From positions 62,001 through 126,000 of the forward strand of contig JAUJOT010000004.1 in the NCBI GenBank assembly GCA_030447505.1: a stretch of 64,000 nucleotides of DNA, written 5' to 3'. Within the stretch, counting starts at the first letter, position 1. The number at the start of each line of letters is the position of its first letter. Shown piece after piece: positions 49,014 through 57,928 of the stretch. The translations under genes and the position numbers were made by a program. The notes below the pieces were generated by a model. The model was not told the DNA's origin, searched no databases, and was given only the letters and a program-made list of their open reading frames with translations. Origin of the DNA: Solirubrobacteraceae bacterium. GTDB lineage: Bacteria > Actinomycetota > Thermoleophilia > Solirubrobacterales > Solirubrobacteraceae.

Positions 49014-50258
49014 ATGGCCGTCGGAGTCATCGGCATGGGGTACGTGGGGCTGCCGCTTGCCGTTGCCTTTGCGGCCGAGGGCCGCGACGTCGTCGCCGTC
49101 GACATCGACCGGCGCAAGGTCGACGCCCTGCGCGCGGGCCGCTCCTACGTCGAAGACGTTCCCGACGCGGCGCTCGCCGCCGCGACGCCGCGGATCGAGG
49201 CGACGACGCGGTTTGCGGCCCTTGCCCGCTGCGACGCGATCCTGATCTGCGTGCCGACGCCGCTGACCGCCAACCGCGAGCCCGACCTCGGCCCGCTCGT
49301 CGGCGCGTCGCGGGCGCTCGCCGAGGTGCTGCAGGCGGGTCAGCTCGTCGTGCTGGAGTCCACGACGTACCCGGGCACGACGCGCGAGCGCGTCGCGCCG
49401 ATCCTCGCCGAGTCGGGGCTGGTCGCCGGCGAGGACTTCAGCCTCGCGTTCTCGCCCGAGCGCGTCGACCCGGGCCGCACGGACTTCACGCTGCGCACGA
49501 CGCCGAAGGTCGTCGGCGGCCTGACCGAGGCCTGCGGCGACCGCGCCACGGCGCTCTACGGCGAGGTCTGCGATCAGATCGTGCGCGTGTCGACACCCGA
49601 GGCCGCCGAGCTCACGAAGCTGCTGGAGAACATCTTCCGCTCGGTCAACATCGCGCTCGTCAACGAGCTGGCGATGCTCTGCGACCGCATGGGGATCGAC
49701 ATCTGGGAGGTCGTCGACGCGGCGTCGACGAAGCCCTATGGCTTCATGCGCTTCGAGCCCGGACCGGGGATGGGCGGGCACTGCCTGCCGGTCGATCCCT
49801 TCTACCTCTCGTGGCGCGCGCGCGAGTTCGACATGGCGACGGAGTTCATCGAGCTGGCGGGCAAGATCAACCAGCAGATGCCCTATCACTGCGTCGCCAA
49901 GGTCGAGCGGCTGCTCAACGCGGCGAGCAAGCCGGTCCGCGGGTCGAAGATCGCGCTGCTCGGCATCTCCTACAAGCCGGGCGTCGGCGACGTGCGCGAG
50001 TCTCCCGGACTGAAGATCGTGGCGCTGCTGGCCGCGCTCGGCGCCGAGCTGCGCTACCACGACCCGTTCGTGCCCGAGCTGCCCGAGCACGGCCTGCGCA
50101 GCGAGTCGCTGGACGAGACGCTCGCGGGGGCAGACCTCGCGCTGATCGTCACCGCCCATCCCGGCGTCGACCATCAGGCCGCCGTCGAGCGGGTCCCGCT
50201 CGCGCTCGACCTGCGCGGCGTGACGCGTCAGTCCGGCGGGCGCGCCGTGCTGCTGTGA
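49014..50258 (+). CDS. UDP-N-acetylglucosamine 6-dehydrogenase-like enzyme (WbpA-like)
   Basis: Nucleotide-sugar dehydrogenase (414 aa) with VGVIGMGYVGLPLAVAFAAE, PTPLTANREPDL, ESTTYPGTT, FSPERVDPG, and the catalytic Cys257 in GPGMGGHCLPVDPFYL. This loop is the one of WbpA-type UDP-GlcNAc 6-dehydrogenases. GISYKPGVGDVRESP marks the C-terminal domain. It is coupled (GTGA) to a WbpB-like oxidoreductase, with a WbpE-like aminotransferase convergent behind it. The set points to UDP-GlcNAcA and a 3-amino derivative. Confidence 0.92.
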   Translation: MAVGVIGMGYVGLPLAVAFAAEGRDVVAVDIDRRKVDALRAGRSYVEDVPDAALAAATPRIEATTRFAALARCDAILICVPTPLTANREPDLGPLVGASRALAEVLQAGQLVVLESTTYPGTTRERVAPILAESGLVAGEDFSLAFSPERVDPGRTDFTLRTTPKVVGGLTEACGDRATALYGEVCDQIVRVSTPEAAELTKLLENIFRSVNIALVNELAMLCDRMGIDIWEVVDAASTKPYGFMRFEPGPGMGGHCLPVDPFYLSWRAREFDMATEFIELAGKINQQMPYHCVAKVERLLNAASKPVRGSKIALLGISYKPGVGDVRESPGLKIVALLAALGAELRYHDPFVPELPEHGLRSESLDETLAGADLALIVTAHPGVDHQAAVERVPLALDLRGVTRQSGGRAVLL

Positions 50259-51262
50259 GCGCCGGCGAGCAGCCTGTCCGCATCGGTGTCGTCGGCCTCG
50301 GCTACTGGGGCCCGAACCTCGCGCGCAACATCGATCACGTCGCCGCCGCCGAGCTCGCCTGGTGCTGCGACGCGCGCGAGGAGGTGCGGGGGCGCCTGGC
50401 GGCCGAGCATCCGCGAACGCGCTTCACCGCGCGGCTGGAGGATCTGCTCGCCGACGACGAGCTCGACGCGGTCGTCCTCGCGACGCCGGTGCCCACCCAT
50501 GCCGAGCTCGCCGTGCACGTGCTCGAGGCCGGCAAGCACTGCTTCGTCGAGAAGCCGCTCGCGCAGTCCGTGGCCGACGCCGAGCGGGCGGTCGCGGCGG
50601 CGCGCGCGGCCGATCGCCTGCTGATGGTCGGCCACCTGCTCGAGTACCACCCCGGTGTCCGCAAGCTCAAGCAGATCGCCGAGTCCGGTGAGCTCGGCGA
50701 GATCCACTACATCTATTCGAACCGGCTGAACCTCGGCCAGCTGCGCGCCGACGAGAACGCGCTGTGGTCGCTCGGCGCGCACGACATATCGGTGATCCTG
50801 CACTTGGCCGGCGAGGATCCGTACGAGATGCACGCGCATGGCGAGTCCTACATGCGCGCGGGCGTCGAGGACGTCGTGTTCGCGTTCCTGCGCTTTCCCT
50901 CCGGCCTCGCCGCGCACCTGCACCTGTCGTGGCTCGATCCGCACAAGGAGCGGCGCTTCACGGTCGTCGGCTCGCAGCGGATGGCGACCTTCGACGACAT
51001 GGACCTCGAGCGCAAGGTCACCGTCTACGACAAGGGCTTCGACCAGTCGGCGAGCTCCTACGGCGAGTACATCACCCGCGCCGGTGACATCTACAGCCCC
51101 CGCATATCCAACGCCGAGCCGCTGCGCCTGGAGATCGAGCACTTCGTGGAGTGCGTGCGCAGCGGGCAGCGGCCGCGCTCGGACGGTGAGAGCGGCGTGC
51201 GCGTCGTGCGTGTGCTCGAGCACCTGCAGCGCGAGCTCGACCGGTCGGGGAGGGCGAGTTGA
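50255..51262 (+). CDS. Gfo/Idh/MocA-family oxidoreductase (WbpB-like)
   Basis: NAD-dependent oxidoreductase (335 aa) with RIGVVGLGYWGPNLARNID, VVLATPVPTHAELAVHVLEA, KHCFVEKPLA and HLLEYHPGVRKLKQI. The SLGAHDISVILHLAG segment holds the usual active-site His. In the WbpA-B-E pathway such an enzyme oxidises the C3 hydroxyl of UDP-GlcNAcA before transamination. The GTG overlaps the dehydrogenase stop (GTGA), strongly suggesting a joint pathway. Confidence 0.9.
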   Translation: MSAGEQPVRIGVVGLGYWGPNLARNIDHVAAAELAWCCDAREEVRGRLAAEHPRTRFTARLEDLLADDELDAVVLATPVPTHAELAVHVLEAGKHCFVEKPLAQSVADAERAVAAARAADRLLMVGHLLEYHPGVRKLKQIAESGELGEIHYIYSNRLNLGQLRADENALWSLGAHDISVILHLAGEDPYEMHAHGESYMRAGVEDVVFAFLRFPSGLAAHLHLSWLDPHKERRFTVVGSQRMATFDDMDLERKVTVYDKGFDQSASSYGEYITRAGDIYSPRISNAEPLRLEIEHFVECVRSGQRPRSDGESGVRVVRVLEHLQRELDRSGRAS

Positions 51263-51302
51263 AGACGTCGTCTGCTGCCGACCGCGTCGACAGAGCCCGG
51301 CC

Positions 51303-52388
51303 TCAGCCCAGCAGCGCCCGCACGGCGGCGACGACCTCGCGCGCCTGTTCGGCGCTCAGCACCGGGCTGATCGGCAGCGCCAGGTGCGTGCGCGCGACCT
51401 CGTCGGTGACCGGCAGCTCCGCGCTCGCAGCGAACTGCGCCATCGCGGGCTGGCGGTGGATCGGCGTGCGGTAATACGCCTTGCAGCCGACGCCGTGCCC
51501 GGGCAGGCCGGCGGCGAGCTCGTCGGCGCGCTCTGAGCGCACGACGTACAGATGCCACGCCGGCTCGCTGCCCGGCGAGGCGACCGGCAGCGTCACGAGC
51601 TCGCCGAGGCCCGCCTGCTCGTAGTGGCGCGCGGCGGCGCGGCGGCCGTCCGCCCAGGCGTCGAGGTGCGGCAGCTGCACGCGCAGGATCGCTGCCTGCA
51701 GCTCGTCGAGGCGCGAGTTGTAGCCGATCTGCTCGTAGGTGACCTTGTCGTGCGAGCCGTGGAAGCGCAGCATCCGCGCGGCCTGCGCGATCGCGTCGTC
51801 GTCGGTCGTGATCGCGCCGCCGTCGCCGAAGCAGGCGAGGTTCTTGGAGGGAAAGAAGCTCCACGTCGCGGCGCTGCCGAGCGCACCCGGGCGCGCAGCG
51901 TCGCCGCGCGTGCCGGCCGCCTGCGCGGCGTCTTCGAGCACCGGCACGCCGAGCGCCTCGATCTCGGCGACGGGCGCGAGGTTGCCGAACAGGTGGACTG
52001 CGACGACGGCCTTCGTCGCGGGCGTCAGCGCGGCGGCGACGGTCGCGCGGCTGATGCAGAGCGTGTCTCGCTCGACGTCGCAGAAGACCGGTCGCGCGCC
52101 GGTCGCGGGGACCGCCTCGGCGGTCGCGTAGAAGCTGAACGAGGGCACGATCACCTCGTCGCCGGGCCCGACGCCCAGCGCCCGCAGCGCGATCGTCAGC
52201 GCGTCGGTGCCGTTCGCGACGCCGACCGCGTGGCGGGTGCCGCAGTAGGCCGCGAACTCCTGCTCGAACGCTGCGACCTCGGGGCCGAGGATGAAGCGCC
52301 GCGCGGCGACGACGTCCGCGATCGCGGCGTCGATCTGCGCGCGCAACGGCTCGAGCGCGGTCGTCGTGTCGAAGAGCGCAACGGGCAT
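51303..52388 (-). CDS. DegT/DnrJ/EryC1/StrS sugar aminotransferase (WbpE-like)
   Basis: PLP-dependent aminotransferase (361 aa): FILGPEVAAFEQEFAAYCGT, ANGTDALTIALRALGVGPGD, EDAAQAAGT, and PLP-binding Lys182 in FFPSKNLACFGDGG. The family installs an amino group on a keto-sugar nucleotide. Beside WbpA- and WbpB-like genes it fits the C3 amination of UDP-3-keto-GlcNAcA. It is convergent with WbpB, so the pathway genes are not one operon. ATG 52388 is preceded by TAGGCT at 11 nt. Confidence 0.91.
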   Translation of the reverse strand: MPVALFDTTTALEPLRAQIDAAIADVVAARRFILGPEVAAFEQEFAAYCGTRHAVGVANGTDALTIALRALGVGPGDEVIVPSFSFYATAEAVPATGARPVFCDVERDTLCISRATVAAALTPATKAVVAVHLFGNLAPVAEIEALGVPVLEDAAQAAGTRGDAARPGALGSAATWSFFPSKNLACFGDGGAITTDDDAIAQAARMLRFHGSHDKVTYEQIGYNSRLDELQAAILRVQLPHLDAWADGRRAAARHYEQAGLGELVTLPVASPGSEPAWHLYVVRSERADELAAGLPGHGVGCKAYYRTPIHRQPAMAQFAASAELPVTDEVARTHLALPISPVLSAEQAREVVAAVRALLG

Positions 52389-52464
52389 CGCCGTCGTGCA
52401 GCCTACGGCCGCCATCCGCCGCCTGACTGCTGGTCGGCAATGCGGTCGCGGTCATGACCGCCCC

Positions 52465-52470
52465 TATAGT
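52465..52470 (+). promoter_or_regulatory. -10 box, likely leaderless promoter of the second FkbM gene
   Basis: TATAGT, 6 nt before the ATG at 52477. Confidence 0.55.
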
Positions 52471-52476
52471 CCGCTG

Positions 52477-53325
52477 ATGGCGACAAGGGGATCGGCCGGC
52501 GCGCGACCGGGAGTGGCGCTGCGCCTGAAGCTGATCGCAGCGGACCGCACGCCGGACCGCGTCAAGGAGCTGATCGGTCGCGCGAGCGCGCGCTCGCAGA
52601 TCGTGCGCCGCATGCTGGCGATCGCGCACGGCGACCTGCGCCACGAGGACGTCACGATTCCCGTCGGCGCCGCCGCCGGGCTGCGCTTCAACTCCGCCGA
52701 CAGCGTCTGCGGCTACACGCAGGGAACGAACGAGCCGGCGGTGCAGGAGGTGCTCGCGCGCGAGCTGTCGTCGGGCAAGGTCGCGTACGACATCGGCGCG
52801 AACATCGGCTTCTTCACGATCATCGCGGCGCGCGAGGTCGGGCCGCAGGGCCGCGTGATCGCGTTCGAGCCGCTGCCGGACAACGTGCGGTGGCTGCGCC
52901 ACAACGCCGATCTCAACGGCTTCAGCCAGGTCGACGTCGTCGAGGCGGCGGTCGGAGCGCAGCCCGGGACGGTCAGCCTCGAGGCCGGCGGGGCCGGCGT
53001 CTGGGCGAGGATCAGCGAGACCGGCGAGCATGCGGTGCGCATGCTGCGCCTCGACGACGCGATCGCCGACGGCTCGCTGCCGCCGCCCGACGTCGTGAAG
53101 ATGGACATCGAGGGCGCCGAGGTCCAGGCGCTCGAGGGCATGCGCGACACGCTCGTCAACCACCGCCCGACGGTGATCGTCGAGCTGCACGGGACGCTCG
53201 CTCCGGTGACGGACGCGCTGCGCGCGGCCGGCTACGGCTTCGAGCGCATCGATCCACGCGCGCCCGACGTCCACGGACACCTGCTCGCTCGCCACGGCGG
53301 CGACGACGCGGGCGTCTGCTGCTGA
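52477..53325 (+). CDS. FkbM-family SAM-dependent methyltransferase
   Basis: FkbM-type methyltransferase (282 aa): YDIGANIGFFTIIAAREVGP, VIAFEPLPDN, then VVKMDIEGAEVQALEGM and VIVELHG. Closely related in layout to the gene at 4309. The N-terminal 80 residues are basic and probably cover acceptor binding. Leaderless-type start. Divergent from the aminotransferase gene and convergent with Gmd. Likely O-methylates a sugar of the polymer. Confidence 0.89.
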   Translation: MATRGSAGARPGVALRLKLIAADRTPDRVKELIGRASARSQIVRRMLAIAHGDLRHEDVTIPVGAAAGLRFNSADSVCGYTQGTNEPAVQEVLARELSSGKVAYDIGANIGFFTIIAAREVGPQGRVIAFEPLPDNVRWLRHNADLNGFSQVDVVEAAVGAQPGTVSLEAGGAGVWARISETGEHAVRMLRLDDAIADGSLPPPDVVKMDIEGAEVQALEGMRDTLVNHRPTVIVELHGTLAPVTDALRAAGYGFERIDPRAPDVHGHLLARHGGDDAGVCC

Positions 53326-53403
53326 CGCATCGATCGGCGCTCGTGCGGCCGGGCCGCGATCGACGGCGCTCGAGCGACGGAGGGCGCCCGAGCCTGAGCG
53401 GCG

Positions 53404-54399
<996 letters not shown>

Positions 54400-55161
54400 C
54401 TACGGATGCGGCCGGCGCCGCCGAGCAGCGCTTTCGATCGTCCTTCGCAGGCGCCGGACCGCGGCCTTCGCCGTCGCCGGCGCGTGGGTCTCGTACGCGG
54501 TCCAGCCGCGCTGCGAGACCTGCTGGCGCAGGGGGAGGTGCCGCAGCGACGTTCGAGCGTTGTACGCCTGCAGCCACCAGCCCTCGCCGTACGGCTCGAC
54601 GCCCGCGGCGGCGGTGCGCCGGAAGAAGGCCGTCGTGTCGGCGACCTCGATCAGATCCCACATCGCGTCGCTGCGCAGGACGTCGAAGAGATTGGCGATC
54701 GTCGGGATCTGCACGTCGTCGATCACGAGCAGGCCGCCGCTCGGGATGTGCGGGTAGACCGCCCAGTACTCGAGCTCGGGAAACGGGTAGGCGTGCGGGC
54801 CGTCGAGATAGGCGACGTCGATCTGCGCGTCGAATTCGTGGCCCAGCAGCGTCCGCTGAGTGGGGCCGACGACGAACTCGACGCTGCCGGGCCGCAGCAG
54901 TTCAGAGCCCTGCACGGCCACGAGGCTGTCGCCGTCGCCGACGTCCTCCTTCGTGAAGACGAGGTGGCGCGCGCTGAGATGCGAGAACAGCAGCGTGCTG
55001 CGACCGGTGCCGGTTTCGACGCTGAGGCGCGGCGGACGCTCCTGCAGGTGTCGTGCGAGAGCCTCGATCACGCGTGGCCCGATCGATCCGGCGCCGTGCC
55101 ACGCCGCGGGCAGCGCATCGATCGCCCGGCAGAGCTCTCCGGCGGCCGTCGTCGTGCTCAT
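54400..55161 (-). CDS. class I SAM methyltransferase-like protein
   Basis: Protein of 253 aa. SAM-fold start LSVETGTGRSTLLFSHLSAR, then IDVAYLDGPHAYPFPELEYW and GGLLVIDDVQIPT, matching the Methyltransf_24 type. The C-terminus is basic (RRLRRTIESAARRRR). No obvious partner domain. It follows another methyltransferase by 12 bp but has its own TAGCAT box. Probably acts on a glycan; substrate unknown. Confidence 0.82.
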   Translation of the reverse strand: MSTTTAAGELCRAIDALPAAWHGAGSIGPRVIEALARHLQERPPRLSVETGTGRSTLLFSHLSARHLVFTKEDVGDGDSLVAVQGSELLRPGSVEFVVGPTQRTLLGHEFDAQIDVAYLDGPHAYPFPELEYWAVYPHIPSGGLLVIDDVQIPTIANLFDVLRSDAMWDLIEVADTTAFFRRTAAAGVEPYGEGWWLQAYNARTSLRHLPLRQQVSQRGWTAYETHAPATAKAAVRRLRRTIESAARRRRPHP

Positions 55162-55170
55162 GGCGTCACG

Positions 55171-55176
55171 ATGCTA
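55171..55176 (-). promoter_or_regulatory. -10 box, likely leaderless, overlapping the upstream stop codon
   Basis: TAGCAT on the minus strand, 9 nt before the ATG at 55161. Its TAG is also the stop codon of the upstream methyltransferase. Confidence 0.42.
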
Positions 55177-55884
55177 TGGCCTGCTCGCGCGGAAGATCAG
55201 CGAGAAGTTCTCGACGAGCGGGCGCCAGCCGAGCGTGTGCCGGTCGGTCTCCTCGCGTGTCCGGTCCTCGATCGCGACGAAACCGGCATCGGCGAGCTCG
55301 CCGTGCAGCAGATCGGCGTCGAACATCGTCTGATGGTCGGCGAGCTCGGGAAACTCCTCCGGCCCGCGTACGTCCTTGCTGCCGTAGACGCCGGTGATCG
55401 CGGCGTTCAGCGCCCAGCGCTGTGGCCCGCGCTGCTCCAGCCAGAGCCGGAAGAGCGTCGCGCTGTCGGGCACGTGCACGCGCAGCACCCCGCCCGGAGC
55501 GATCACCCGGTGCCACTCGCGCAGCGTCGCGCGCAGCCGCGGCGGCGGCACGTGCTCGAGGACATGGATCGCGAGCAGCTCGCTGGCCCAGCCGTCGGGG
55601 AACGGCAGCGCGTCGCCCTGCGCGAGCGCCTCGAGGTGCTCGGCGCCGCTGTCGACGTCGACGTGCACGAAGCCGGGCGTCGGGTACGGGCCCGCGCCGA
55701 CCTCGATGCGGCGGGAGCGCAGCGCGTCGTCGTCGTCGAGGCCCAGCCCGAAGCGCACGCGGCGCGGCAACCGCGCAACGACACGCGCTCCGCGGCGATC
55801 GACGTAGTAGCGCCAGCGCAGTCCGCGCGCCCGCCGATGGACCGTTCTGGTGGCGCGCACGTACAGCGAGGGCGTGGCCGTCAT
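55174..55884 (-). CDS. class I SAM-dependent methyltransferase
   Basis: Methyltransferase (236 aa): IEVGAGPYPTPGFVHVDVDS, then LLAIHVLEHVPPPRLRATLR and APGGVLRVHVPDS, followed by VYGSKDVRGPEEFPELADHQ, the methyltransferase-11-like pattern common in polysaccharide clusters. The N-terminal 50 residues are Arg-rich. Minus strand, divergent from the GT2 at 55971. Confidence 0.88.
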   Translation of the reverse strand: MTATPSLYVRATRTVHRRARGLRWRYYVDRRGARVVARLPRRVRFGLGLDDDDALRSRRIEVGAGPYPTPGFVHVDVDSGAEHLEALAQGDALPFPDGWASELLAIHVLEHVPPPRLRATLREWHRVIAPGGVLRVHVPDSATLFRLWLEQRGPQRWALNAAITGVYGSKDVRGPEEFPELADHQTMFDADLLHGELADAGFVAIEDRTREETDRHTLGWRPLVENFSLIFRASRP

Positions 55885-55957
55885 CGGCCTGCGCAGCGGT
55901 CGGTCACTGCCCGATCGTAGCCCCCTGCGCCGCCGAAGATTGCGCGGACGGCGCTTG

Positions 55958-55963
55958 TAAGGT
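55958..55963 (+). promoter_or_regulatory. -10 box, likely leaderless promoter of a GT2 gene
   Basis: TAAGGT (within TGTAAGGT), 7 nt before the ATG at 55971. Confidence 0.42.
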
Positions 55964-55970
55964 GTCGCCG

Positions 55971-56930
55971 ATGCCGTCCCAGACGTCCTCCGCGCCCGAC
56001 ATCGGGATCGTCGTCCTCGCGTACGGCATCGAGACCGTCTACGCGCCGCTCGTCGCGTCCGTGCTCGAGCAGGGCGCCGCTGCGGAATCGATCGTGATCG
56101 TGCACAACTCGACCACGCCGGACGGTCCCGTGGTCTCCCCGCCCGTTCCCGGCGTCCACGTGATCCACCACGGCCGCAACCTCGGCTACGCAGGTGGGAT
56201 GAACGCCGGCATCCGACACCAGCTCGGGCGCGGCGTCAGGAACGTGCTGCTCCTCACGCACGAGGTGCGCCTGCGCGACGGCGCGCTCGCGGCGCTGCGC
56301 GAGGCGGCGAGCGCGGCGCCGCGGTTCGGCATCCTCGGTCCGGCGCTGCGGTTCCCGGACTCCGAGCGCGTGTTCTCCTTCGGTGGCCGGCGCACGCGCA
56401 GTGGCGCGACGGCGCACATCATGGAAGCGACCGGCGCGACGTCTGACGGGATCGTCGGCTGCGACTGGATCGACGGGGCCGCGATGCTGATCCGCGCCGA
56501 CGCGCTGCAGCGCGTGGGCCTGATGGACGACCGGTTCTTCATGTACTTCGAGGAGGCCGACCTCTGCCTGCGCGTGCAGCGCGCCGGCTGGGAGATCGGC
56601 GTCGTCGTCGCCGCGATCGCCGAGCAGGCGTCGGGCGCCGCACGCCGCCCGGGCGCGTTCAGCTACCTCATGAGTCGCAACGGAACCGAGTACGCGCGCC
56701 GGGTGGGCGGCGTGTACGGAGTGGCCTGCGCCCTGCGCCGGGCGCTGTCGGAGAGCGGCGGCCACGTCGGGTGCGTGGCCCGCAGACGGACGCCGGCCGA
56801 ACAGCGCGCGGCGTCTCGCGCGACGCTCGAGGCGATCTGGCTGGGGATGCTCGACTTCGCCCGCCGGCGCTGGGGGCCGCCGCCGGCGCGGCTGACCGGA
56901 CTCGGCGACGTGGTCGGGACCGGAACGTGA
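55971..56930 (+). CDS. GT2-family glycosyltransferase
   Basis: GT-A enzyme (319 aa): IGIVVLAYGIETVYAPLVAS, VIVHNSTTP, HHGRNLGYAGGMNAGIRHQL, and FFMYFEEADLCLRVQRAGWE for the acceptor side. At the usual NPD/DXD site it reads LLLTHEVRLRDG, so the metal-binding Asp is replaced by Glu in HEV. It overlaps the epimerase start by one base (TGATG). Sugar and acceptor unknown. Confidence 0.87.
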   Translation: MPSQTSSAPDIGIVVLAYGIETVYAPLVASVLEQGAAAESIVIVHNSTTPDGPVVSPPVPGVHVIHHGRNLGYAGGMNAGIRHQLGRGVRNVLLLTHEVRLRDGALAALREAASAAPRFGILGPALRFPDSERVFSFGGRRTRSGATAHIMEATGATSDGIVGCDWIDGAAMLIRADALQRVGLMDDRFFMYFEEADLCLRVQRAGWEIGVVVAAIAEQASGAARRPGAFSYLMSRNGTEYARRVGGVYGVACALRRALSESGGHVGCVARRRTPAEQRAASRATLEAIWLGMLDFARRRWGPPPARLTGLGDVVGTGT

Positions 56931-57928
56931 TGGCGAAGTGCCTCGTCACCGGCGGCGCCGGCTTCATGGGCGCTCACCTCGTCCGCGCGCTGCTCGACGC
57001 CGGACACGAGGTCGTGGCGCTCGACGACCTCAGCGGAGGCTTCGCTGACAACGCCGATCCGCGCGCGCGCTTCGTCGAGGGATCGGTGACCGACCCCGAT
57101 CTCGTCGACGAGCTGTTCGCCAACGAGGGGTTCGACGACGTCTACCACCTCGCCGCGTACGCCGCCGAGGGACTGAGCCACTTCATCAAGCGCTTCAACT
57201 ACACGAACAACGTGATCGGCAGCGTGAACCTCATCAACGCGTCGGTGAACCACGCGGTCGACTGCTTCGTCTTCACGTCCTCGATCGCCGTCTACGGCGC
57301 GGGGCAGCTGCCGATGACCGAGTCGCTGCGGCCCGAGCCGGAGGACAGCTACGGGATCGCCAAGTTCGCAGTCGAGCAGGAGCTCGCGGTCTCGCGCGCG
57401 ATGTTCGGCTTGGACTACGTGATCTTCCGGCCGCACAACGTCTACGGCGAGCTGCAGAACATCGGCGACCGCTATCGCAACGTGCTCGGGATCTTCATCA
57501 ACCAGATCCTGCAGGGGCAGCCGCTGTCGATCTTCGGCGACGGCGAGCAGACGCGCGCCTTCAGCTACGTCGGCGACATCGTGCCGGCGATCGCCGCCGC
57601 GCCCCGGACCGAGGGCGCGCGCGGCGAGGTGTTCAACGTCGGCGCCGACACGCCCTACAGCGTCAACGCGCTCGCCGACACGGTGCGGCGCGCGATGGGC
57701 GTCCCCGACCACCCGGTGATCCACCACGAGGCACGCAGCGAGGTCAAGCACGCGTTCTCCGACCACTCCAAGCTGCATCGCGTGTTCGGCAAGCCGCCTG
57801 CGACGTCGCTCGAGGACGGCGTCGGGCGCATGGTTCGGTGGGCGCGAGAGCACGGGCCGCGCGCGGCCTCGCGCTTCTCGAAGATCGAGGTGCTCAAGAA
57901 CCTGCCGCCGTCCTGGCTCGACGGCTGA
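56930..57928 (+). CDS. NAD-dependent sugar-nucleotide epimerase/dehydratase
   Basis: Extended SDR (332 aa): CLVTGGAGFMGAHLVRALLD, VYHLAAYAAEGLSHFIKRFN, FTSSIAVYG, Tyr and Lys in SYGIAK, then FRPHNVYGELQNIGDRYRNV and RAFSYVGDIV. Resembles UDP-glucose 4-epimerase-like enzymes. Translation is coupled to the preceding GT2, so the enzyme may produce that transferase's donor. Its last 35 bp overlap the convergent flippase gene. Confidence 0.9.
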   Translation: MAKCLVTGGAGFMGAHLVRALLDAGHEVVALDDLSGGFADNADPRARFVEGSVTDPDLVDELFANEGFDDVYHLAAYAAEGLSHFIKRFNYTNNVIGSVNLINASVNHAVDCFVFTSSIAVYGAGQLPMTESLRPEPEDSYGIAKFAVEQELAVSRAMFGLDYVIFRPHNVYGELQNIGDRYRNVLGIFINQILQGQPLSIFGDGEQTRAFSYVGDIVPAIAAAPRTEGARGEVFNVGADTPYSVNALADTVRRAMGVPDHPVIHHEARSEVKHAFSDHSKLHRVFGKPPATSLEDGVGRMVRWAREHGPRAASRFSKIEVLKNLPPSWLDG

